The notes beneath the pieces are model-generated. The model saw only the letters and a program-made list of their open reading frames with translations. It was not told the origin of the DNA and ran no database searches. 6,210 bases of DNA from Candidatus Kuenenia stuttgartensis (GTDB taxonomy: Bacteria; Bacteroidota; Bacteroidia; Chitinophagales; Chitinophagaceae). Both the position numbers and the translations under genes were made by a program. Of the stretch, positions 1 through 4,852 are shown piece by piece (the stretch's first letter is position 1; the number at the start of each line of letters is the position of its first letter). The stretch spans positions 1-6,210 of the forward strand of contig CALQJH020000098.1 in assembly GCA_943330835.2 (NCBI GenBank), in the 5' to 3' direction.

Positions 1-764
1 GAATGATGGGTATGGTTTTCCTTATAGGATTTATTTATTTCATTGTAAAAAAGAAGTTCAATCAATCCATGATTTTCCCCATGGTGATATTGTTTTTTCT
101 GGGTGCTTTGCAAGGCGCCATTGGATGGATTATGGTAAAGAGTGGATTGGTTCCTGAAAAATATTTCGTGGGACATATTCAACTCACCACACATTTTATT
201 GCGGCGCTTGTATTATTAGCTTATACCTTTTGGTTTGCTTTAAGTCAACTGCCTGCATTTCAGCAAAAAGTATATTCAAGCAATACAAGAAATTTATTGT
301 TGACTATTTTGATGTTGCTTTTCGTTCAATTGATTTTCGGCGGTTTTATGGCTGGATTAAAAGGTGCCTCAACTGCACCAACATGGCCTTCTATCAATGG
401 CGCGTTTATCCCTTCGTCTATTCATGAACTTTCTCCCTGGACCCAGAATGTAATCAACAATAAAATCACTATTCATTTTATACATCGCGGTATTGGATAC
501 CTGCTTTTCTTCGCGGCAATTATTTTCTATGTTAATAGTAAAAGCCTGAACAATCATAATCTTTTCAAATTATTAAGACGCGCCTTTATGCTGTTGATTG
601 TGGTACAAATAAGTTTAGGAATTGTAGCATTAATATCCGCGACTAATCCATCAGCATTTATTTTCTTTGGCGTAGCACATCAATTTACCGCCATGCTTTT
701 AGTGATTTGTATAACCAGTTTATTGTTTTTAGTAAAAAGATTTAAGCAGGCTGCAGCAGTTTAA
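1..764 (+). CDS. ctaA: Heme A synthase, CtaA/COX15 family (5' end outside window)
   Basis: Integral membrane enzyme that oxidises the C8 methyl group of heme O to a formyl group, giving heme A for aa3-type cytochrome oxidase. The 253 visible residues (from base 3) hold about seven hydrophobic segments. Family marks are GAIGWIMVKSGL (residues 38-49), the conserved His in HIQLTTH (58 and 64), the GLKGASTAPTWPSINGAFIP block (118-137), the paired-His region IHFIHRG (157-162) and a late GVAHQF His (226). The family is usually about 340 residues, so roughly 90 N-terminal residues are missing, including the first TM helix and the ExxHR heme-ligand motif. Bases 1-2 (GA) fit the end of an Arg codon; HR followed by MMG would match the family, so ATG at 3 is probably internal and not the start. 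The stop lies inside the 3' end of the convergent kinase gene. Family assignment is firm; enzymatic activity is inferred. Confidence 0.93.
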   Translation, partial: MMGMVFLIGFIYFIVKKKFNQSMIFPMVILFFLGALQGAIGWIMVKSGLVPEKYFVGHIQLTTHFIAALVLLAYTFWFALSQLPAFQQKVYSSNTRNLLLTILMLLFVQLIFGGFMAGLKGASTAPTWPSINGAFIPSSIHELSPWTQNVINNKITIHFIHRGIGYLLFFAAIIFYVNSKSLNNHNLFKLLRRAFMLLIVVQISLGIVALISATNPSAFIFFGVAHQFTAMLLVICITSLLFLVKRFKQAAAV

Positions 765-1644
765 ATGCATTCCGAAGAACGCGTACTTCAATTCTTTTTT
801 CTGTAGGAATGGGTTCTCCATCTAAATGCAATGGCGCTTCTTTAGGATTGTCTATAATTAATTTATCGGTGTGAAAATAAAGGATACTTTTATTTTTAGT
901 GACAAGCTGCTCTTTCGGTAGTATTTTTCCAATACTAATTTGCCTCAACAAAGAAAACATCGCCAAGAGTTTATTCATTTTAGTTACGATTACAATATCC
1001 AACAGGCCATCATTTAAAGAAGCTTTAGGCGCAATGGTAACGTGATTTCCAAACTGGTTACTGTTGGCGATACTGATAAAAAGCGCGTCTGTTTTCATTT
1101 GCTGATGATTTACTTCTACTCTAAAAGGGTACGCTTTTGCAGCAAAGAAATTTCTTATAGAAAGTAAAATGTAGGTGTAAAATCCGCGTTTTTTTTGTGT
1201 AGAAAAATCATGAGCGACTTGTGCATCAAATCCAAGACCAGCAAGCATGCATCCAAATTTATCATTGATATAGAACCCGTCGATATAATTAGATTTTCCC
1301 TCAAAAATAATCTTTAGTGCCTTCCTGATATTTTTAGGTATTCTTGCTGCAAGCGCTAATCCATTGCCAGATCCCATCGGGATGATTCCAATATTTACAG
1401 AAGTGTTTAATAAAAAAGAAGTGATTTGACTCACCGTGCCATCGCCTCCGCAAATAATAACATCTGAAATATTTTCTGATGTTATTTTAGTAGGTAAAAA
1501 AGAATAATCTCCTTCTTTGTTGGTGTTTAATATTTGAAAGGGAGTATTATTATTTTTTGTCTCAACAGAAATTAATTCAATTAAATCTTTTTTATTTCGA
1601 GTGCCGGAGATTGGGTTAATAAAATAAATAAGATTTCTTTTCAT
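742..1644 (-). CDS. Diacylglycerol kinase-like lipid kinase (YegS/BmrU/DAGK_cat family)
   Basis: A 300-residue protein of the bacterial diacylglycerol/sphingosine kinase superfamily, which transfers the ATP gamma-phosphate to a lipid hydroxyl at the inner membrane face. Visible motifs: FINPISG (8-14) in the N-terminal nucleotide-binding half, the hallmark GGDGT (66-70), PMGSGNG (89-95, usually P-GTGN), GLGFDA (136-141), NDGLLDIVIV (211-220) and LHLDGEP (272-278) in the C-terminal beta domain. Length is normal. An in-frame ATG at 1689 would add 15 residues; ATG at 1644 is chosen because homologues begin just before the (I/F)NPxSG strand. It lies 49 bp after the lipoprotein gene on the same strand, with no convincing promoter or terminator between, so co-transcription is plausible. 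Its last 23 bp overlap the convergent ctaA end. The lipid substrate (diacylglycerol, sphingoid base or other) cannot be told from sequence; Bacteroidota make sphingolipids, so a sphingoid substrate is possible but unproven. Confidence 0.9.
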   Translation of the reverse strand: MKRNLIYFINPISGTRNKKDLIELISVETKNNNTPFQILNTNKEGDYSFLPTKITSENISDVIICGGDGTVSQITSFLLNTSVNIGIIPMGSGNGLALAARIPKNIRKALKIIFEGKSNYIDGFYINDKFGCMLAGLGFDAQVAHDFSTQKKRGFYTYILLSIRNFFAAKAYPFRVEVNHQQMKTDALFISIANSNQFGNHVTIAPKASLNDGLLDIVIVTKMNKLLAMFSLLRQISIGKILPKEQLVTKNKSILYFHTDKLIIDNPKEAPLHLDGEPIPTEKRIEVRVLRNAFKLLQPA

Positions 1645-1693
1645 CTGTAGTTTTAAAAAAATTACAACCCGATTTTGATTAAGAAGCAAATTA

Positions 1694-2284
1694 CTACTTT
1701 AATGTAGCATCAACATTTATCTTTTTAATCCTTGTCATTTTTTTGAGACAAAATAATTCGTCATACAGCGGATATAGTCTTGTACGATAATGAAATGCTA
1801 ATGCGTTTTTAAGTTGTTCATTTGATTTAATCATTTTATTAGTAAAATGTTCACTTAATGCAAGCAAGCTAATTTCATCATTAATGTAAACAAATTCAGC
1901 AACAAATATTTTTTCTTTAACATCAACATTCAAAAAAAATCTGTTTCCAATTTCACTCATAAAACAAGTCCCACAAATGGTATCTAGCTGAGGTTTTTTC
2001 TTTTTGTTAACCCTGCCTAAAAATCCTGCAAAAAAGACATTATAAATAGAATCTGTTTTTCGTGCAAGATTCATTTCTATTTTTATGGGTCTGTTTTTCT
2101 CATCAATAATAGTTGTTTCCCAGCTACCGAAATACGTTTCGTTTACTTGTAATTGCGGCTCACTATCTATGCTGTATATAGATCTATACGGACAACCGCT
2201 TAAAATAAAAAGTAACGAAAGACTGACTATTGTAATTAAAAAAGAAAATCTAATCTGGTATGAAAATTGCGTGGTGGGCATCAT
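1694..2284 (-). CDS. Putative lipoprotein of unknown function
   Basis: I do not recognise a domain in this 196-residue protein. It begins with a signal peptide: a hydrophobic stretch at about 13-29 ends in the lipobox LSGC, with Cys31 as the expected lipidation site, so the mature protein should be anchored to the inner or outer membrane on the periplasmic side. The mature part is about 165 residues, lysine-rich and apparently of mixed alpha/beta character. It has a CGTC pair (104-107) and a further Cys179. GSWETTIID (53-61) followed by IYNVFFAGF (80-88) hints at a small beta-sheet domain, but this is only an impression. Two consecutive ATGs (2284 and 2281) could start it; nothing decides between them. 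It lies 68 bp downstream of obgE and upstream of the lipid kinase on the same strand. An AT-rich 7-bp inverted repeat (2314-2333) is in the gap to obgE. Confidence 0.72.
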   Translation of the reverse strand: MMPTTQFSYQIRFSFLITIVSLSLLFILSGCPYRSIYSIDSEPQLQVNETYFGSWETTIIDEKNRPIKIEMNLARKTDSIYNVFFAGFLGRVNKKKKPQLDTICGTCFMSEIGNRFFLNVDVKEKIFVAEFVYINDEISLLALSEHFTNKMIKSNEQLKNALAFHYRTRLYPLYDELFCLKKMTRIKKINVDATLK

Positions 2285-2352
2285 TATTCACGAATTACGT
2301 ACATCTATAAATAAATAACAAACAAATGTTATTCACAGCTGTTCATTAACTA

Positions 2353-3354
2353 CTAAACTATAGAAGCATTAATGGTATTCCACAGTACATCTTTTAATTG
2401 TGGCAATTGAAATCCTGTTACAGACGAAATGAATATATGTGGAATGTTTTTAGGGAGCTCTATTGAAATGGCTTCTTTTAATTCATCATCAAGCATATCA
2501 GATTTACTGATGGCAATTATAAAATCCTTTTGCAGCATTTCTGGATTGTACTTTTCTAATTCAAGTCTTAAAATCTCAAATTCTTTTCTATGATCTTTAC
2601 TATCTGCAGGGATTAAAAATAGCAGCACTGCATTTCTTTCAATATGCCTTAAAAACCGGTGTCCCAATCCTTTGCCTTCTGCTGCCCCCTCAATTATTCC
2701 AGGCAAATCTGCCATACAAAAACTTTTCGAGTCTCTGTAGTCAACCATGCCTAATTGTGGGACTAAAGTTGTAAAAGCGTAATCTGCGATTTTAGGTTTT
2801 GCTGCTGTAATACTAGATAATAATGTTGATTTTCCCGCATTTGGAAATCCTACCAATCCAACATCTGCAAGAACTTTAAGTTCAAGAACTTTAATGCCTT
2901 CTTGTCCTTCTTCTCCGGGTTGTGCATATTCCGGTGCCTGATTAGTGGAAGTTTTGAAATTACTATTTCCCAATCCACCGCGTCCCCCTTTCATCAAAAT
3001 GATCTCTTGACCATGTTCCAATATTTCTGCTTCGATAATATCAGATTCTTCAGATTTAGCAATGGTTCCTAAAGGTACTTCAATGATAATATCCTTACCT
3101 GTTTTACCCGAACAATTATTACCACCGCCATTTTCCCCATTTTCTGCTAATACATTTTTAAAATAGCGGAGATGAAGCAATGTCCATAATTGAGAATTAC
3201 CCTTTAAGATAATATGTGCACCACGACCACCATCCCCACCATCCGGACCGCCCATAGCGGTAAGTTTATTCCGCATAAAATGCTTACTTCCAGCTCCACC
3301 ATGCCCACTCCGACAAAATATTTTAATCTGATCTACAAAATTTGACTTTTCCAT
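2353..3354 (-). CDS. obgE: Obg-family GTPase, ribosome assembly/stress
   Basis: Essential P-loop GTPase that binds the 50S precursor and links ribosome maturation to growth and (p)ppGpp. The 333 residues show the glycine-rich Obg fold at 1-160 ([13 protein letters not shown] 35-47, [18 protein letters not shown] 71-88, [10 protein letters not shown] 121-130) followed by the G domain: G1 GFPNAGKST (169-177), the conserved G2 Thr pair (195-196), G3 DLPG (216-219), G4 SKSD (283-286) and G5 SSVTG (310-314). G4 has Ser where the textbook motif has Asn. The protein ends soon after the G domain, so the C-terminal OCT extension of some Obg proteins is absent; E. coli ObgE has about 390 residues. The start is well placed because homologues begin a few residues before the FVD motif. 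No Shine-Dalgarno is visible; a TAnnTTTG box ends only 5 nt before the ATG. The lipoprotein and lipid kinase genes follow on the same strand. Confidence 0.97.
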   Translation of the reverse strand: MEKSNFVDQIKIFCRSGHGGAGSKHFMRNKLTAMGGPDGGDGGRGAHIILKGNSQLWTLLHLRYFKNVLAENGENGGGNNCSGKTGKDIIIEVPLGTIAKSEESDIIEAEILEHGQEIILMKGGRGGLGNSNFKTSTNQAPEYAQPGEEGQEGIKVLELKVLADVGLVGFPNAGKSTLLSSITAAKPKIADYAFTTLVPQLGMVDYRDSKSFCMADLPGIIEGAAEGKGLGHRFLRHIERNAVLLFLIPADSKDHRKEFEILRLELEKYNPEMLQKDFIIAISKSDMLDDELKEAISIELPKNIPHIFISSVTGFQLPQLKDVLWNTINASIV

Positions 3355-3359
3355 TGGCG

Positions 3360-3367
3360 CAAAGGTA
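3360..3367 (-). promoter_or_regulatory. Candidate -7 box for obgE
   Basis: On the minus strand this reads TACCTTTG, an exact match to the Bacteroidota sigma-A -7 consensus TAnnTTTG. Five nucleotides separate it from the obgE ATG, so transcription would start at or within a few bases of the start codon. The expected upstream TTG (-33) is not clear; TTAG at 3386-3383 is the nearest candidate, with a short spacer. The match is seen directly; promoter activity is inferred. Confidence 0.5.
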
Positions 3368-3379
3368 ATGAAAGGTTGA

Positions 3380-3405
3380 GGGCTAATGTGTAATCTTTTT
3401 AGCCC
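3380..3405. repeat. Inverted repeat upstream of obgE
   Basis: GGGCTA (3380-3385) and TAGCCC (3400-3405) form a perfect 6-bp inverted repeat with a 14-nt spacer. It lies 26-51 bp before the obgE ATG, across the expected -33 region of the candidate obgE promoter. It could be an operator or chance; no regulator is known for it. Confidence 0.3.
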
Positions 3406-3490
3406 CTTCCGGCAAATTGAAATTGTCCCTTATTTATCATCGAGACAAGGTTTTCTCTTCAATATAGGGTATAAAATCCTCATTTAAAAC

Positions 3491-3523
3491 AAAAACCACC
3501 TACAATAGTTGTAGGTGGTTTTT
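3491..3523 (-). terminator. Rho-independent terminator of the tRNA gene, possibly bidirectional
   Basis: A perfect 15-bp stem (arms 3491-3505 and 3509-3523, core CCACCTACAA / TTGTAGGTGG) closes a 3-nt loop. Runs of five to six T follow the GC-containing core on either strand. It starts 8 nt after the 3' end of the minus-strand tRNA, the expected place for its terminator, and it separates the tRNA from the obgE promoter region. The near-symmetric T runs mean it could also stop plus-strand transcription. Confidence 0.85.
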
Positions 3524-3531
3524 TATGAATG

Positions 3532-3605
3532 TGGGCCCACTAGGATTTGAACCTAGGACCACCTGATTATGAGTCAGGTGCTCTAACCAGCTGAGCTATA
3601 GGCCC
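3532..3605 (-). tRNA. tRNA with CAT anticodon, probably tRNA-Ile2 (lysidine type); tRNA-Met is the alternative
   Basis: A complete 74-nt cloverleaf on the minus strand: acceptor GGGCCTA pairing with TGGGCCC (one U-G pair), D arm GCTC/GAGC, anticodon stem CCTGA/TCAGG with loop CTCATAA, variable loop TGGTC, T arm CTAGG/CCTAG with TTCAAAT loop, discriminator A. No CCA is encoded (CAT follows the discriminator), so CCA must be added by nucleotidyltransferase. It is not an initiator: the 1-72 pair is G-C and the anticodon stem lacks the three G-C pairs next to the loop. Acceptor pairs C4-G69 and C5-G68 match those of E. coli tRNA-Ile2, the TilS substrate whose C34 becomes lysidine and which reads AUA. 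Elongator tRNA-Met shares the anticodon loop, so Ile2 is favoured, not proved. Confidence 0.95.
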
Positions 3606-3932
3606 GTTCTTTACAAGAAAGAAATTCTTTTTATGTTTATATTATTGATAAACAAGTTTTTTAGTTTTCAACAGGAATAGTTCAAATAAACTAGTAAAAA
3701 ATTATTCAGGCAGCAAAAGTAACAAAATTCAGATATTTGCAATCGTTTTTTTAAAATATTTACCAGGGAAATAAAAAATGTAATTTTTGATTTAAGCGGG
3801 GTAACACTTGTTCTCAACAATAGTAGGCGTAGTTAAATTATTTTATTATATAAATCTGCGTAACTAATTATCGGAGAATTTAAAATATATTCAATTTTTG
3901 TCGAATACAGTTCTCCATGATTAGATTATTCA
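3606..3932. other. Gene-free stretch upstream of the tRNA
   Basis: No coding region or second RNA gene is apparent in these 327 bp of AT-rich DNA. It holds the candidate tRNA promoter near 3714-3742 and, next to the tRNA, short TTCTT/AAGAA inverted repeats. Near the 3' end of the DUF4834-like gene a loose nested inverted repeat is seen (GGAGAA 3873-3878 with TTCTCC 3911-3916; inside it TATTC 3888-3892 with GAATA 3903-3907). No T tract follows the latter on the minus strand, so it is not a convincing terminator. Confidence 0.6.
3714..3742 (-). promoter_or_regulatory. Candidate promoter of the tRNA gene
   Basis: On the minus strand TTG (3742-3740) is followed after 18 nt by TACTTTTG (3721-3714), matching the Bacteroidota pattern TTG - about 19 nt - TAnnTTTG. 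Transcription would begin near 3708, giving a 5' leader of about 100 nt to be removed by RNase P. The fit of both boxes is seen directly; use as a promoter is inferred. Confidence 0.6.
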
Positions 3933-4169
3933 TCACCTAACTTCCTCGTAATCAATATAATCTTCATTTTTTTCTTGCTTTGGGTTAGGGGATTGCGGTG
4001 CTTTTTTGATGTCATGTGCCTGGTATTGTTGCTGTTCCTCCATATGTTTTTGCATCTCATTCATTTTCTTTTTTATATGTTTGGTTGTTTTGGCTACAGG
4101 AAGAACCAATTCGAAAATAAGTTTGTATAGCAAATAAATAAATAATAATTCATAAATCAGTTTGAGCAT
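3933..4169 (-). CDS. Small single-pass membrane protein, DUF4834-like
   Basis: A 78-residue protein with one strongly hydrophobic segment at about 3-26, then a basic, Lys/Gln/Glu-rich, probably partly helical stretch (27-50, KKKMNEMQKHMEEQQQYQ), a Pro-rich linker (57-65) and an acidic C-terminus DYIDYEEVR (70-78). A short N-terminal membrane anchor plus a D/EYxDYEEV tail resembles what I recall of the Bacteroidota family DUF4834; the assignment is from memory and function is unknown. The basic stretch after the helix predicts a cytoplasmic tail. The ATG is supported by the hydrophobic start and by the absence of another Met before residue 36. The gene is divergent from rimP, with both promoter candidates in the 155-bp gap. 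A TAnnTTTG box lies only 4 nt before its ATG. Confidence 0.75.
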   Translation of the reverse strand: MLKLIYELLFIYLLYKLIFELVLPVAKTTKHIKKKMNEMQKHMEEQQQYQAHDIKKAPQSPNPKQEKNEDYIDYEEVR

Positions 4170-4173
4170 GCCA

Positions 4174-4181
4174 CAAAGTTA
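4174..4181 (-). promoter_or_regulatory. Candidate -7 box for the DUF4834-like gene
   Basis: The minus strand reads TAACTTTG, an exact TAnnTTTG match, ending 4 nt before the ATG. No clear TTG -33 box is seen at the expected distance. If used, the transcript would start at or next to the ATG. Confidence 0.45.
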
Positions 4182-4233
4182 TGAGTATACTATATAAATT
4201 GTAGTGTTAATTTTATATAAACTCTCCTGGAGT

Positions 4234-4265
4234 TTTGGCTGATAACTTGATCTTTCCTATATTTG
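4234..4265 (+). promoter_or_regulatory. Candidate promoter of the rimP-nusA-infB operon
   Basis: TTTG (4234-4237), a 20-nt spacer and TATATTTG (4258-4265) match the Bacteroidota -33/-7 promoter pattern in both boxes and spacing. The predicted start is near 4271, giving a leader of about 54 nt before rimP, almost all of it occupied by the hairpin at 4281-4310. Inferred from consensus only. Confidence 0.68.
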
Positions 4266-4280
4266 CGGTAAGAAAAAGCT

Positions 4281-4314
4281 GAAGAAGGGAACGGAATCGT
4301 TCCCTTCTTCTTTT
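4281..4314 (+). terminator. Terminator-like leader hairpin before rimP (candidate attenuator)
   Basis: A perfect 13-bp stem GAAGAAGGGAACG (4281-4293) / CGTTCCCTTCTTC (4298-4310) with a GAAT loop is followed at once by TTTT and then CT. It begins about 10 nt after the predicted transcription start and ends 14 nt before the rimP ATG. By shape it is an intrinsic terminator; by position it lies inside the leader of its own operon, so attenuation or NusA-responsive autoregulation is the natural reading. On the minus strand five T follow three bases after the stem, so it may also stop antisense transcription toward the DUF4834-like gene. Confidence 0.7.
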
Positions 4315-4324
4315 CTAACATGTC

Positions 4325-4789
4325 ATGAGTACAGAAACACAATTAGAATTCGTCAAGAAAACATTATTCACATTATTGGTGGATGATATCTTTTTTGTGG
4401 ACATGAAAGTGAAGCCCACAAATAATATCAAAATCTATCTGGATGCAGATAATGGACTCGGAATTGAAAAGTGCATAAAAATAAATAGAGCATTATACAA
4501 GCGCATGGAGGAAATGGGGCTTTATCCTGATGGAGATTTTTCGCTGGAGGTTTCCAGTCCAGGATTGGATGAGCCATTGAAACAAATTCGTCAATATCAA
4601 AAAAATATTGGCAGAGGCGTGGAAGTAACAAGACTGGATGCAACAAAACAAGAAGGGAAATTAGTTGAGCTAACGGAGGATTCAATAAGTATTGAATTTG
4701 TAGAAGGGAAAGGCAAAAAAGCGGTTCAACATAAATTAACCATTCCTTTTTCAGAAATAAAACAAACAAAAGTTCTAATAAAATTTTAA
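4325..4789 (+). CDS. rimP: Ribosome maturation factor RimP
   Basis: Cytoplasmic 30S assembly factor that binds the pre-30S particle and helps proteins such as S12 join. The 154 residues have the family's two parts: an N-terminal alpha/beta domain (about 1-88) ending in the signature LEVSSPGLDEPLK (74-86; family form EVSSPGxxRPL with Glu in place of the usual Arg), and a C-terminal SH3-like beta domain (about 91-154) including GVEVTRL, EGKLVEL and the final IPFSEIKQTKVLIKF. Length is typical. The ATG at 4325 fits homologue length; an out-of-frame ATG at 4320 opens a two-codon reading frame whose TGA overlaps the rimP ATG. No Shine-Dalgarno is visible; the stretch before the start is the arm of the leader hairpin. 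It is first of the conserved rimP-nusA-infB cluster. Confidence 0.94.
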   Translation: MSTETQLEFVKKTLFTLLVDDIFFVDMKVKPTNNIKIYLDADNGLGIEKCIKINRALYKRMEEMGLYPDGDFSLEVSSPGLDEPLKQIRQYQKNIGRGVEVTRLDATKQEGKLVELTEDSISIEFVEGKGKKAVQHKLTIPFSEIKQTKVLIKF

Positions 4790-4800
4790 TTAACAAAAAA

Positions 4801-4834
4801 CCCAGGTCCGGCGGGGTCCCGATATTTTTCGGGA
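4801..4834. repeat. GC-rich hairpin in the rimP-nusA gap
   Basis: In an otherwise AT-rich intergenic gap, the block from 4801 is GC-rich (CCCAGGTCCGGCGGGG, 4801-4816) and continues into a perfect 6-bp stem TCCCGA (4817-4822) / TCGGGA (4829-4834) with a TATTTT loop. AAAA, not T, follows the stem on the plus strand, so it does not look like a terminator of the operon. CCCGAT...TCGGGA palindromes resemble short intergenic repeats of Bacteroidota genomes; that comparison is from memory. It could also affect rimP/nusA mRNA processing. Confidence 0.45.
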
Positions 4835-4852
4835 AAAAGTACGGAAATGATT

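Noticed and set aside
2085..2318. Plus-strand open frame of 77 codons
   Set aside because: It is antisense to the lipoprotein signal peptide region and shows no family features.
2314..2333. AATAACA/TGTTATT inverted repeat between obgE and the lipoprotein gene, and AACATTTG near it as a promoter
   Set aside because: The stem is 7 bp of almost pure A/T and would be weak; the -7 box has a mismatch in its first base and no clear -33 box, so neither terminator nor promoter is supported.
3532..3605. Initiator tRNA-fMet
   Set aside because: The first pair is G-C and not a mismatch, and the anticodon stem lacks the three consecutive G-C pairs next to the loop.
3774..3788. AAAAAT-GTA-ATTTTT hairpin
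   Set aside because: It has no G-C pairs and is expected by chance in AT-rich intergenic DNA.
3827..3868. Near-repeat GCGTAGTTAAATTA / GCGTAACTAATTA
   Set aside because: Only two imperfect copies, no regular spacing series and no linked feature; not a CRISPR or att site.
4428..4796. Open frame of 122 codons on the minus strand, leucine-rich
   Set aside because: It lies wholly antisense to rimP, which has clear family motifs; its composition is what the complement of rimP codons produces.
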